Position numbers and translations under genes: made by a program
Shown here: one piece after another, positions 36,001 to 45,499 of the stretch
Layout: the number at the start of each line of letters is the position of its first letter
How positions within the stretch are numbered: position 1 is the first letter of the stretch
From: Carboxylicivirga marina
Lineage (GTDB): Bacteria; Bacteroidota; Bacteroidia; Bacteroidales; Marinilabiliaceae
NCBI RefSeq assembly: GCF_016612505.1
Contig: NZ_JAENRR010000017.1
Span: forward strand, 25,069-89,068
Length of the DNA: 64,000 nucleotides
Direction: 5' to 3'
Notes under the pieces: model-generated
Databases searched by the model: none
Told to the model about the DNA's origin: nothing
The model's input: only the letters and a program-made list of their open reading frames with translations

Positions 36001-37585
36001 TATCTACAAGCTGCTCGTATTTCTATTAATACTTTGCACAGCTTCTAACATAAAAGCCAATAATGCTTGTAAAAATAAAAAGAAGCCCAACATCATATTT
36101 CTTTTGGCCGATGATTTAATTTACAACAGCTTAGGTTACCTTGGCGATAATGACTTTAAAACACCCAACCTGGATAAACTGGCCAAACAAGGCATTACCT
36201 TTACAAAATCTTATAACACAACAGCTATCTGCATGGCATCGCGTGCGCAATATATGACAGGTTTGTATGAGTTCAGCACCGGTTGCAATTTCACCCATGG
36301 AAACCTTAACTATGAAACATGGGAACAATCCTACCCTCACCTACTCAAACGCAATGGCTACACTACAGGCTTTGCTGGCAAATTTGGCTTTCATGTTGAT
36401 GAAGCCAATGGTAAAAAAGGTAGTTCGGCAACCGTAAAACCATCATTCGACTGGTGGTGTGGTTGGATGGGACAAGGCAGTTATGAAATGCTTAAAAACA
36501 AAGAAGCTGTTGAATATCAGAAAACCCATGAAGGCGAAGAGGAACATACAACATATGCTTTGGGAAAGATGGGTGCTGAATTTGTATCAACACATGCAAA
36601 AACAGATAAACCTTTTTGTTTATCCATAAGCTTTAAGGCACCCCATACGCCATATGCGATAGACCCACGCTATGAACAACTATATGCCGAAACTGAATTT
36701 AATAAACCTGGCAATTTTGGAGAAGGGGACCAACTATCTAAAAATGCACAAAGTGGTCGCCCATTTTCAAAAGGCAAAACCTGGATGAAAGATTTTCAAG
36801 GTACGATGAGCAAATACCATACAATGGTTCACGGTATGGATGTAGCCATTGGAATGATTGTATCAGAACTTGAAAAACAGGACATTGCAGACAATACCAT
36901 CATCATATTTACATCAGACAATGGACATTTTAATGGTTCCAAATCTTTAGGCGGCAAACTATATGCCTACGAAGAAGGATCACGTGCCCCATTAATTGTA
37001 TATAACCCAATGCTACCCAAAAACAAACGAATTCAAACTATAGATGCCCTATCAGGCAATATCGACCTTGCTCCTACCATCCTCGATTTGGCTAAAGTTG
37101 ACATCCCGGAACATTATCAGGGAAAAAGCCTGGTGCCTGTAATTGAAGGTAAAAAGAAAGATATCCACGAATCGTTAATGTTAATTAATGTATGGGGCAT
37201 TCGCTCTTCTCAATCCTTGGGTATTGTTACCAAAGACTGGAAGTACATCTACTGGATGTATGGTGCAGAAGGATTTAAAACCACTGAAGAATTATTTGAC
37301 CTTAATAATGACGCGCTTGAACAAAATAACCTGATCAACAATAAATCAGCTCAAGCCACTCTATTGGAAATACAAAATATTTATGATGCCTGGCTAAACA
37401 CCTGGTCTAATAAAATGGTGAATGGCAATGGATACCCCAAATATGTGAAACTGGGCGACAGAAACATATCCTTCGAATCGCATCCCTGGGACATGGTAAA
37501 AAGCATGTATCCCGATCAGGATAAGGTGAAGAACAAAGCGGCCAAGAAAAATAAGAAGCAAAAGAAACCCAAGAATAATAACTAA
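35990..37585 (+). CDS. S1-family sulfatase with CMASR motif and Lys-rich tail
   Basis: A 531-residue protein when started at the ATG at 35990, where a signal peptide begins (MKDNIYKLLVFLLILCTASN). An upstream in-frame ATG at 35933 lies inside the preceding gene and would add a basic non-signal leader. The metal motif is IIFLLADDL. The formylglycine motif is C81-M-A-S-R. It is a paralogue of 48107-49930, sharing TAICM, MTG-Y and TGFAGKFG. In both, the usual GKWH motif is replaced by GKFG, so the lysine is kept and the Trp-His pair is lost. The C-terminus is polybasic (KNKAAKKNKKQKKPKNNN). It overlaps the genes on both sides by a few bases, so translation is coupled. Confidence 0.94.
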   Translation: MKDNIYKLLVFLLILCTASNIKANNACKNKKKPNIIFLLADDLIYNSLGYLGDNDFKTPNLDKLAKQGITFTKSYNTTAICMASRAQYMTGLYEFSTGCNFTHGNLNYETWEQSYPHLLKRNGYTTGFAGKFGFHVDEANGKKGSSATVKPSFDWWCGWMGQGSYEMLKNKEAVEYQKTHEGEEEHTTYALGKMGAEFVSTHAKTDKPFCLSISFKAPHTPYAIDPRYEQLYAETEFNKPGNFGEGDQLSKNAQSGRPFSKGKTWMKDFQGTMSKYHTMVHGMDVAIGMIVSELEKQDIADNTIIIFTSDNGHFNGSKSLGGKLYAYEEGSRAPLIVYNPMLPKNKRIQTIDALSGNIDLAPTILDLAKVDIPEHYQGKSLVPVIEGKKKDIHESLMLINVWGIRSSQSLGIVTKDWKYIYWMYGAEGFKTTEELFDLNNDALEQNNLINNKSAQATLLEIQNIYDAWLNTWSNKMVNGNGYPKYVKLGDRNISFESHPWDMVKSMYPDQDKVKNKAAKKNKKQKKPKNNN

Positions 37586-39159
37586 TGACAAAAATGAAGA
37601 AAACTGATATAAAACTAATTGCAGTATTGTTGTTTGGAATAGTGAGTGTTATCAGCGCTCAAAAAGCCCCCAACATTCTGTTTATTATGTCTGACGACCA
37701 TGCCTCTGCCACCATTGGCGCATATAACAGTCATTTAAAAGATGTGGTAGAAACACCAAACATCGATCGCCTGGCTGACGAAGGCGCTTTATTGGAGAAT
37801 TGTTTCTGCACCAATGCCTTGTGTGCACCAAGCCGGGCAACCATATTAACCGGTCAATACAGTCATAAAAGTGGTGTATATACCCTACGAGAGCATTTAA
37901 ATACAAAAAACAAACCATCTGTTGCCAAATCACTGAATTCAGCTGGTTACCAAACTGCTGCTATTGGAAAATGGCATGTACATGGCGACAACTTGAATGG
38001 ATTTGACTTTTATGCGGTAACTCTAAGTCAGGGTGCTTATTATAATCCATCTTTCTCCACTAAAGAAGGTAAAATTCGTCGCGAAGGTTATTCATCTGAC
38101 ATCATTACCGATGTATCACTTGAGTGGTTGGAAAAGCGAGATAAAGAGAAGCCCTTTTACCTGATGACACATTTTAAAGCAGCACATGGCCCTTGGCAAC
38201 CTGCCGAGAGGCATAAAAACCTATACAATGACGTTACCATTCCTGAGCCGAAAACACTCTTTGACGATTATTCAAAACAAAACCCAATGGGTGTTGGTGG
38301 CACACAAGCTCGAATTCATGAGCCAGGAAGTAATCACTCATTATCATTGTGGTTTCAGAAAGGAAAAAAAGGAAAAGGCGGATGGCCTACAGGTGAGATT
38401 ACTTTTGAAGAAGGCCTAAGTGACAAAGAAATTAAAAAACAGACTTATCAGAAGTATGCTAAAGATTACCTGCGTTGTGTTAAAGGTATAGATGAGAATG
38501 TAGGGCGCCTACTAGCTTATTTAGAGAAAGAAGGTGAATTGGATAATACCATTATTGTATATACCTCAGACCAGGGAATGTATGTGGGCGAACACGGCTT
38601 ATTCGATAAGCGTCTGGGCTTTGAAGAGGCATTAAGAATGCCGTTCGTTATCCGCTATCCGAAAGAAATAAAAGCCGGCCAACGTATCGATAACATTGTT
38701 AACAATGTAGATTTTGCCGAAACTTTTCTTGACTATGCAAATACAGACATCCCAGAAAAGATGCAAGGTTATAGTTTCCGTCCAATTCTGAAAGGAAAAA
38801 AGCCCTTGTACGACAGAAAATGCTCTTTTTACGGGTTCTATTCTTCGGGCTGTCCCGACCATTATGGTATCCGCACAAAAAACTACAAACTACTCAAATA
38901 CATTGGCAAGGATAAAAAGGTAGGCTATGATTTATTCGATCTTAAAAATGACCCATACGAAACAGTCAACCTTGCCGATAATGAAACTCACAAGGCAACC
39001 TTTGACAAACTAAATGCTTTGCTTGCCGAAGAGATGAAAAACATTGATATCGGAGAGGAATACCTTCCCGGAACGGAAGACTGGAAGTTATTTGTTGATT
39101 ATGGTGATAACCTTCAGGGTAAAAAGAAAAACAAGAATAAAAAACAAAAAAATAAGTAA
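37585..39159 (+). CDS. S1-family sulfatase with canonical CAPSR motif and Lys-rich tail
   Basis: A 524-residue sulfatase. The ATG at 37585 shares one base with the previous stop; Met4 at 37594 is an alternative. A signal peptide ends near VISAQ. Key blocks are ILFIMSDDH, C80-A-P-S-R, GKWHVHG and YTSDQGMYVGEHG. It is closely related to the T9SS sulfatase at 24183 but stops after the catalytic fold with a basic tail (GKKKNKNKKQKNK) where the paralogue has a sorting domain. It is therefore probably periplasmic. Third gene of the 34501-42552 operon. The regulator, substrate and partner enzymes are inferred from operon context. Confidence 0.95.
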   Translation: MTKMKKTDIKLIAVLLFGIVSVISAQKAPNILFIMSDDHASATIGAYNSHLKDVVETPNIDRLADEGALLENCFCTNALCAPSRATILTGQYSHKSGVYTLREHLNTKNKPSVAKSLNSAGYQTAAIGKWHVHGDNLNGFDFYAVTLSQGAYYNPSFSTKEGKIRREGYSSDIITDVSLEWLEKRDKEKPFYLMTHFKAAHGPWQPAERHKNLYNDVTIPEPKTLFDDYSKQNPMGVGGTQARIHEPGSNHSLSLWFQKGKKGKGGWPTGEITFEEGLSDKEIKKQTYQKYAKDYLRCVKGIDENVGRLLAYLEKEGELDNTIIVYTSDQGMYVGEHGLFDKRLGFEEALRMPFVIRYPKEIKAGQRIDNIVNNVDFAETFLDYANTDIPEKMQGYSFRPILKGKKPLYDRKCSFYGFYSSGCPDHYGIRTKNYKLLKYIGKDKKVGYDLFDLKNDPYETVNLADNETHKATFDKLNALLAEEMKNIDIGEEYLPGTEDWKLFVDYGDNLQGKKKNKNKKQKNK

Positions 39160-40682
39160 TGCGATTAGTCAGATTTAAAACACTCATCCTCATTGCAGCT
39201 TTGGTAGTTAACTTAAGCTATACAGCCAAGGCTAATAATAAGAAAAAGGAACGCCCCAACTTTGTGGTTATCATGTGTGATGATGTCAGTCATGATATGT
39301 TTGGCTGCTATGGCAACGAGGAAGTTAAAACGCCTAACATAGACAAACTGGCACAGGAAGGTGTTTACTTTCAAACAGCCTGGAACTCGGCATTATGCTG
39401 CCCTGCGCGTGCAGAAATTATGACAGGCAAATATGCTACAACAACAGGTTTTTGGAACAATGGCTTTGCCATTCCCCAGGAAGATGGTAGCAATAATTTG
39501 TTTGAACATCATACTGCCTTTTCGAAAATTTTAAATGACAATGGCTATCGTACAGCCGTTGCCGGCAAATGGCATATTGGTGGTGCTGAGCATGAGTTCG
39601 ATCCCATTGTAGGATTTGACGAGTACTGCATGTGGCAAGGCTTAAAAGAAGTGAAGATATTGCTCAATCAGGATAGCTGGGAAGGTGGCTGGGAAGCAAC
39701 CGGAAAAACTGCCCGATACTGGAACCCTTGTGTTATTCAGAATGGAGAGTTGATTAAAACCACACCAAATGATTTCGGTCCGGATATCTATACTGGTTTC
39801 ATCTGTGATTTTATCGACAGAAGTGCAAAGGCTGATGAGCCCTTTTTGGCATACTACCCGATGGTAGCACCACATGGCCCGTATGTTGAAGTACCTACCA
39901 GGACCGATGCTGGGAGTAATGATCCACAAAAAGAATCCAAAGTATCAAACGAGCAGCGCTTTGTTGAGTTGGTTGATTACATTGATATCTTGGTTGGGCG
40001 GATTCTGAATCAATTGGAAGAATCAGGAGTGGCTGAAAATACAGTCGTCATTTTTACATCTGACAATGGAACTGCGGTTACAGCTAAATCCAGAGGTGTT
40101 GAGCGAGGCTGTCATATTCCATTTGTTGTAGCTGGCAAAGGCATAAAGCAAAGGGGGCTAAGCACTGAATTATGTGATGCCACTGATATACTACCCACAT
40201 TGGTAGACTTTGCTAAAGCAGATGCACCAAAGGGGTTTGAGTGTGATGGAGAGAGCCTGATGCCTTTCTTAACCGGCAAAACAGATGCTCACAAAGATGT
40301 TATTCATTCCTGCATTGGAACAACCCAATTATTACGAACCAAATCCTACTTATTAGAAGTAATTTGCCCGGTTCTAGGTGTTCCTCAAGGGCGTTTTTAT
40401 TACACAGGTGAAAACCATAGTGGTAACAATTACACACGTGCAGAAAATGTTCCTGAGCATGAAGAAGTACGTCAGATGTTTCAAAATATCCTGGACGAAA
40501 AGTATGTGGGCTTAACGAAAGACCATCCATATTTCTTAGAAAAAGGTGGCAAGAAATTTCTAAAGCTATACACTAAAGCTAAGCCGGCCGACAAACATTT
40601 ACACAACCATAAAGACTACCAAAAGTATGACGAGACAATCACTTTTGATGAATCAACTAAATGGTATGAAAACGGAGATTAA
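39159..40682 (+). CDS. S1-family sulfatase with CCPAR motif
   Basis: A 507-residue sulfatase overlapping the previous stop by one base. It has a signal peptide (ending YTAKA) and then a short basic linker (NNKKKERPN). The metal motif is FVVIMCDDV. The maturation motif is C80-C-P-A-R, with Ala replacing the usual Ser and a second Cys beside the first. GKWHIGG and FTSDNGTA are in place. The C-terminal 60 residues contain KAKPADKHLHNHKDY and no polybasic tail. Fourth gene of the operon and followed 19 bases later by the GH29 start. The Ala for Ser change should be accepted by anaerobic sulfatase-maturating enzymes as far as is known, but this was not tested for this protein. Confidence 0.93.
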   Translation: MRLVRFKTLILIAALVVNLSYTAKANNKKKERPNFVVIMCDDVSHDMFGCYGNEEVKTPNIDKLAQEGVYFQTAWNSALCCPARAEIMTGKYATTTGFWNNGFAIPQEDGSNNLFEHHTAFSKILNDNGYRTAVAGKWHIGGAEHEFDPIVGFDEYCMWQGLKEVKILLNQDSWEGGWEATGKTARYWNPCVIQNGELIKTTPNDFGPDIYTGFICDFIDRSAKADEPFLAYYPMVAPHGPYVEVPTRTDAGSNDPQKESKVSNEQRFVELVDYIDILVGRILNQLEESGVAENTVVIFTSDNGTAVTAKSRGVERGCHIPFVVAGKGIKQRGLSTELCDATDILPTLVDFAKADAPKGFECDGESLMPFLTGKTDAHKDVIHSCIGTTQLLRTKSYLLEVICPVLGVPQGRFYYTGENHSGNNYTRAENVPEHEEVRQMFQNILDEKYVGLTKDHPYFLEKGGKKFLKLYTKAKPADKHLHNHKDYQKYDETITFDESTKWYENGD

Positions 40683-40701
40683 CAAGCTCAAATTAACTAT
40701 A

Positions 40702-42552
40702 ATGCATAAAAAATTCACAACATTACTATCCGCTGCATTAGCATTGCTAATGATAGTGAGTGCCTGTTCAACAGGCGATAAAGAGAGCATCGCTGATAAC
40801 TCAATCAACATTCGTAAGCAAGCCCTAAAAGAATGGAAAGACATGAAGTTTGGCATGTTCATTCATTGGGGTGTTTACTCAATACCTGCAGGCGTTTGGG
40901 AAGGTAAGCAAATTGAAAAATTAGGTGAGCAAATCCAACGGCATGCATACATTTCGGATGAAGATTATCAGGAAATAGCAGCCCAGTTTAATCCGGTTAA
41001 TTTTGATGCTGATAAAATAGTCCAACTAGCCAAAAATACGGGTATGAACTACATTGTGCTTACCGCCAAACATCACGATGGCTTCTGCATGTTCGACAGT
41101 CAACACACCGACTTTGATATTATTGATAAAGCAGCCTACAAGAAAGATATTCTTAAGGAACTGGCTGATGCCTGCCAAAAACATGGCTTGAAACTAGGCA
41201 TCTACTACTCTACTCCCGACTGGCACTTTAACGGTCCCAATCCTGAAGTTAATCCACACGATGGTAAGATTTCCGTATTTAGCAAGGTTAGTAAGGAGAA
41301 TGAAGACTTTCAGGTGAATCAGCTAAAAGAGTTGATGACCAACTATGGTGATATTGTAGAGCTATTCTTTGATATGGGAGAACCGACAGCTGCGCAAAGT
41401 AAACGATTTGCCGAAACAGTTCATGCCATACAGCCAAAGTGCGTTATCAATGGGCGTATAATGAATAACCAGGGGGATTTTATCACCATGCCCGATAACC
41501 ATGTACCTGATGTACCTATTGACTCTTTAGCCTGGGAAACACCCGGTACCTTCTATCATACCTGGGGTTATAAATCTTGGGTCAAAGGAGCACCAGTTAA
41601 AGAGCAGGTTAAAAAGCAGATTCATAAACTAGCACAGATTGTAGCACGTGGCGGTAATTTCTTATTAAATATTGGACCTAAATCTGATGGTACTGTTATA
41701 CCGTACGAAGAAGAGGTACTCACCAATATTGGCAACTGGATGGCTAAAAATAGTGAAGCAATCTATCAAACAGAAACAACACCTTTTGTTAAGCTACCAT
41801 GGGGTGAGTGCACGCGAAAAGGCAATAAACTCTATTTCTTTGTACTGGATTGGCCAGAAAACAACCAATTGACGATTCCGGGTTTGACAAATAACATTAC
41901 AAATGTTTATGCCTTAAACACAAAAGACAATCCTATTGCTCATTCTAAATTGGGAAATGATAAAGTGCTTGATATATCATCTATTCAAGCCGATGAAAAT
42001 TTAAGTGTAATAGCCCTTGAATATGAGGGTGAATTAAATATTATTGCTCCTTATACAGCGACAAACGAAGATAATTCATTATCCATTGCCGGGAGTGATG
42101 CCGTTAAACATGGTAAATATGGTCGTGAAAGTTATCGATCAATCTTAAAAGACTATTATCGTTCGTGGGACTTTCAAGTTGATGAGCCTGGACTGTATGA
42201 GGTTAAAGTCACTTATAAAATGAATTACGACCTAAAAGATTATTGCATTGAGGTAGATAATCAAAAACTGGAATTTACTTTAACAGGTGATGGCTCGGTT
42301 ATTGCCAAAAGTGAGATTATTGACGGAAACGAAGAAAAGAAAGCAACAACAAGTAAGGGAAAGAGCAAAAAGTACAATTGTGTTTCCATTGGTCAAATCG
42401 AAATTGATGAAGATATCAATACACTGCTTTTAAAACAAGGGCAAGAATTCGATTTTAAAGCAACCATTGTTGAATTTAAGCAACAAGACCCCAAATATCG
42501 CAGCATGAACATTGATATTGAGAAGATAGAACTGATACCAGTAAACTCATAG
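40702..42552 (+). CDS. GH29 alpha-L-fucosidase with C-terminal accessory domain, lipoprotein
   Basis: A 616-residue fucosidase from the ATG at 40702, which starts a signal peptide with lipobox IVSAC (Cys22). The longer frame from 40627 overlaps the sulfatase and has no signal at its start. GH29 blocks are MKFGMFIHWGVYSIPAGVW, TAKHHDGFCMFD (His124, His125) and VELFFDMG, where Asp224 is the probable nucleophile. After the barrel and the usual beta-sandwich, about residues 455-616 add another predicted beta-sandwich, possibly carbohydrate-binding (RSWDFQVDEPGLYEVKVTYK). This domain carries a Lys-rich insertion (KKATTSKGKSKKYN). Last gene of the five-gene operon, with a terminator at 42573. Confidence 0.94.
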   Translation: MHKKFTTLLSAALALLMIVSACSTGDKESIADNSINIRKQALKEWKDMKFGMFIHWGVYSIPAGVWEGKQIEKLGEQIQRHAYISDEDYQEIAAQFNPVNFDADKIVQLAKNTGMNYIVLTAKHHDGFCMFDSQHTDFDIIDKAAYKKDILKELADACQKHGLKLGIYYSTPDWHFNGPNPEVNPHDGKISVFSKVSKENEDFQVNQLKELMTNYGDIVELFFDMGEPTAAQSKRFAETVHAIQPKCVINGRIMNNQGDFITMPDNHVPDVPIDSLAWETPGTFYHTWGYKSWVKGAPVKEQVKKQIHKLAQIVARGGNFLLNIGPKSDGTVIPYEEEVLTNIGNWMAKNSEAIYQTETTPFVKLPWGECTRKGNKLYFFVLDWPENNQLTIPGLTNNITNVYALNTKDNPIAHSKLGNDKVLDISSIQADENLSVIALEYEGELNIIAPYTATNEDNSLSIAGSDAVKHGKYGRESYRSILKDYYRSWDFQVDEPGLYEVKVTYKMNYDLKDYCIEVDNQKLEFTLTGDGSVIAKSEIIDGNEEKKATTSKGKSKKYNCVSIGQIEIDEDINTLLLKQGQEFDFKATIVEFKQQDPKYRSMNIDIEKIELIPVNS

Positions 42553-42572
42553 TTAAACCTTTAATCATTCAA

Positions 42573-42604
42573 TAAGGCAGGTCGAATAGGCTTGCCTTTT
42601 TTTA
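42573..42604 (+). terminator. Terminator of the four-sulfatase/GH29 operon
   Basis: AAGGCAGG and CTTGCCTT form a short stem with a small loop, followed by seven T residues. It lies 20 bases after the GH29 stop. Confidence 0.65.
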
Positions 42605-42663
42605 TTTGCATACGAAGTACTAACTTATCAATGTATAGTTTCAATAAGTTAACCATAGTACAT

Positions 42664-42729
42664 TGTGAAAATTGTACCATACAATGTGAGAAATGAAACC
42701 TCGGTAATTGTTAGTGGTCTCTAAATTTG
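42664..42729 (+). promoter_or_regulatory. Candidate promoter/operator before sulfatase-GH29-GH141 operon
   Basis: TGTGAAAATTG (from 42664) and TGTGAGAAATG (from 42685) are direct half-sites spaced 21 bp. ACATTGT/ACAATGT (42660-42666, 42681-42687) form an overlapping inverted repeat. TAAATTTG at 42722-42729 fits the TAnnTTTG -7 consensus, 20 bases before the ATG at 42749. No clear -33 TTTG is at the right distance. Confidence 0.45.
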
Positions 42730-42748
42730 CTTAAAAACAGAATCAGAT

Positions 42749-44323
42749 ATGAAGTATTTAACGTTATCGATATACTTGCTTGCATTTGTTAGCAACTTAC
42801 AGGTTTTTGGACAGGAGCAACCAAACGTACTTATTTTCATCACCGACGACCAGCACCGTTTGGAATATAACTTCCTCGAAGAAGGACGAAACGAAGATGG
42901 AACTCACAAAAACCTACAACCAACTCTTGACAAATTGGTAAATGAAGGCATTGTCTTTGAACAACAACATGTGGTAGCGGGTATCTGTACACCATCTCGC
43001 TATGCTTTATTAACAGGCCAGGTACCTTCAAGAGCCATCACCAAAGGTTTCCTTGCTGAAGAAAAGCGTTGCAGTCAGAAGAATCCTCATTTTAATGTAG
43101 GTATCACATCTAAAAATTACACCATTGCTAATATGTTTAAAGATGCTGGTTATTTTACTGGTGGAGTTGGTAAAAATCATGTGATAGATGGTGATGGTAA
43201 AATGTCGCATAGGATCAAGAAAAACGCCACACAAGAAGAAACAGAAAAACGTCTTAAGCACATACAGGCAGATAATATTGCTGCTTATAAAGCCTGTGGT
43301 TTCCATTTTGCAAAAAATATTTACCCAGGTAACCTGCCTGGCTTTTTACCCAAAAACCTTGAATTTCATAATACCGATTGGATCATAGATGGTGCTCTCG
43401 AATTTCTGGATGTCGCATCAAAAAAAGAAAACCCTTTCTTTTTATATTGTGCAACAACCGTTTCGCATGGTCCTGCAAAGTTAGGTACTAAATACAAAGG
43501 CAATAGAAAAGCAACGGCATGTGGATTCCTTGATGAAGCTGTTGATGTTATGCCTAGTCAGGAATCTATTGAAAAGCGCATAGCAGAAGCCAAGCTCGGT
43601 GATACTGCAAAAGATGCATTATGGTTAGACGATGCAATGACAGCCTTAATGGAAAAATTAGAAGCTATTGGCGAACTAGATAACACCATCATCTTTTTTA
43701 TTACAGATAATGCTGTAGAGCATGGTAAGTTCACCTGTTACGAAGGAGGTACCAACACACCATCAGTTGTATGGGCACCAAAACTTATCCAAAAAGGTAA
43801 ACGAACAGCTGCATTAGCTTCAAGTGTAGATATCGTGCCAACCATGGCCGAGATGTGTAACATCACTCTGCCTAAAAAAGTAAAGTTCGATGGAATTAGT
43901 CAGTTAGCCGTTTTAAAAGGTGAAAAAGAATCAGTCAGAGATAATATCTATCTAGAAGTTGGAGCTACACGTGCTATCGTAAAAGATGGATGGAAATACC
44001 TGGCCTTCCGTGTACCTGAAGAGCGTTCCACTTGGTCCTACGAAAAACGAAAAAAGCTAGCTGTCAATGGCAATCCAGATGACCCATTCACGCATATCTG
44101 CGACCGTCCGGCTGGCCGCGGTGGGGAATCACCTGCCTTGGCTTACTATCCTAATTATTACGATGCCGACCAACTGTATAATTTAGAAGAAGATCCGCAT
44201 GAGCAAAACAATCTTGCGAAGAATCCTCAATATGCGTTAAAATTAGAGGAATTAAAAAACGTACTTATACAAGAGTTAAAAGACAAGCCAGGTACTTTCG
44301 GTGAGTTAAAACCAAAAAACTAG
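42749..44323 (+). CDS. S1-family sulfatase with CTPSR motif
   Basis: A 524-residue sulfatase with signal peptide (MKYLTLSIYLLAFVSNLQVFG). The metal motif is VLIFITDDQ. The canonical C80-T-P-S-R follows AGI. GGVGKNH replaces the usual GKWH block (Lys and His kept, Trp replaced by Asn). The late metal motif is FITDNAVEHGKF, where the usual Gly after Asp-Asn is Ala. The sequence is divergent from the other nine sulfatases, so it probably attacks a different sulfate position. First gene of a three-gene operon with GH29 (2 bases downstream) and a GH141-like enzyme. No T9SS or basic tail. Confidence 0.93.
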   Translation: MKYLTLSIYLLAFVSNLQVFGQEQPNVLIFITDDQHRLEYNFLEEGRNEDGTHKNLQPTLDKLVNEGIVFEQQHVVAGICTPSRYALLTGQVPSRAITKGFLAEEKRCSQKNPHFNVGITSKNYTIANMFKDAGYFTGGVGKNHVIDGDGKMSHRIKKNATQEETEKRLKHIQADNIAAYKACGFHFAKNIYPGNLPGFLPKNLEFHNTDWIIDGALEFLDVASKKENPFFLYCATTVSHGPAKLGTKYKGNRKATACGFLDEAVDVMPSQESIEKRIAEAKLGDTAKDALWLDDAMTALMEKLEAIGELDNTIIFFITDNAVEHGKFTCYEGGTNTPSVVWAPKLIQKGKRTAALASSVDIVPTMAEMCNITLPKKVKFDGISQLAVLKGEKESVRDNIYLEVGATRAIVKDGWKYLAFRVPEERSTWSYEKRKKLAVNGNPDDPFTHICDRPAGRGGESPALAYYPNYYDADQLYNLEEDPHEQNNLAKNPQYALKLEELKNVLIQELKDKPGTFGELKPKN

Positions 44324-44325
44324 CT

Positions 44326-45483
44326 ATGAAAAGACGCGAAATGATAAAGGTAAGTGCTGCAACTATCTGCTCCACTGCCTTGGCTTCAATTCTCCCCGAA
44401 GTCACTTGGGGCTGTAAACCTACAAGTCGCATCCCCTCATATTTGAAAGGGTATGAAAACCAATATAGAATTGACCCAAGAAGTGCTGCCCTCAAATACT
44501 TTAGTGAAGCAAAGTTTGGTTTATTTATTCATTATGGACTTTACACTTTGCTAGAAGGCTATTGGCAAGGCAAGCATTCCAAACCTGCTGAATGGGTGCA
44601 GTTTCGTGGAAAGATATCTTTAAAAGAGTATGAAAGCTTATCAGACAAATTTACCGCTAAAAAGTTTGATGCCGATTTCATAACAGATATGGCTCTCAAT
44701 GCTGGTATGAAATACATCAATTTCACAACCAGACACCACGATAGTTTTTGCCTATTTGATTCAGAGTACACTGACTTTAAAAGTACTAACAGTCCTGCCA
44801 AGCGAGATTTAGTCAGAGAATTATCCGAACAGTGTCAGCAGAAGGGATTAGGGCTTTTCTTATACTATTCTCATGGTCGCGATTGGCGTCATCCACATGC
44901 GCCTAATAATGATAATTGGGGTGGTGCAGCACGACCAAAATATAATTCTATAGAAGAATCTTATAAATATGGTGAAGAGCATAATCTGGATATCTATCTG
45001 GATTTTATGAAGAATCAGATAACTGAACTACTTACTAATTACGGACCCATTGCCGGAATTTGGCTCGATGGAATTGGAACGCCTCTGTCAAAACCCGAAC
45101 AAACGCATCTTTTTAAAGCACAAAACTTATACGATCATATCCATTCATTACAACCTCAAGTGCTTGTTTCATACAAACAGGGACTTTTAGGCACCGAAGA
45201 CTTTAAAGCGCCTGAACGTCACTTTAAAGGAAGCTCCGAAGTACCACTCGAAATTTGCAATACACTACAGCCATACTCATGGGGATATGATAAAAACGAT
45301 TCCGCAGGCCATAAATCACCCGATGAAGTAATGAATATGCTAGCCCATGCAAAAAGCATGAATGCTAACTTATTACTAAACACTGGGCCCCTACCCAATG
45401 GTTCAATTCATAAAGATGATTTAGCAACACTTAGAGAAGTGGGCAGACGAATCAGAAACATCGAATACAAAGTATACCAATAA
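44326..45483 (+). CDS. GH29 alpha-L-fucosidase, short form with Tat-like lipoprotein signal
   Basis: A 385-residue fucosidase consisting of little more than the catalytic barrel. The N-terminus KRREMIKVSAAT has a twin-arginine-like motif and a later lipobox-like TWGC (Cys30). This suggests export through Tat and possible lipidation, though the hydrophobic part is short. GH29 blocks are AKFGLFIHYGLYTLLEGYW, TTRHHDSFCLFD (His137, His138) and IAGIWLDG, with Asp248 the probable nucleophile. It lacks the C-terminal beta-sandwich of the other two GH29 proteins. It starts 2 bases after the sulfatase stop and lies 16 bases before the GH141-like gene, so all three are one operon. Confidence 0.93.
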   Translation: MKRREMIKVSAATICSTALASILPEVTWGCKPTSRIPSYLKGYENQYRIDPRSAALKYFSEAKFGLFIHYGLYTLLEGYWQGKHSKPAEWVQFRGKISLKEYESLSDKFTAKKFDADFITDMALNAGMKYINFTTRHHDSFCLFDSEYTDFKSTNSPAKRDLVRELSEQCQQKGLGLFLYYSHGRDWRHPHAPNNDNWGGAARPKYNSIEESYKYGEEHNLDIYLDFMKNQITELLTNYGPIAGIWLDGIGTPLSKPEQTHLFKAQNLYDHIHSLQPQVLVSYKQGLLGTEDFKAPERHFKGSSEVPLEICNTLQPYSWGYDKNDSAGHKSPDEVMNMLAHAKSMNANLLLNTGPLPNGSIHKDDLATLREVGRRIRNIEYKVYQ

Positions 45484-45499
45484 GTAAAAACAAAATACA

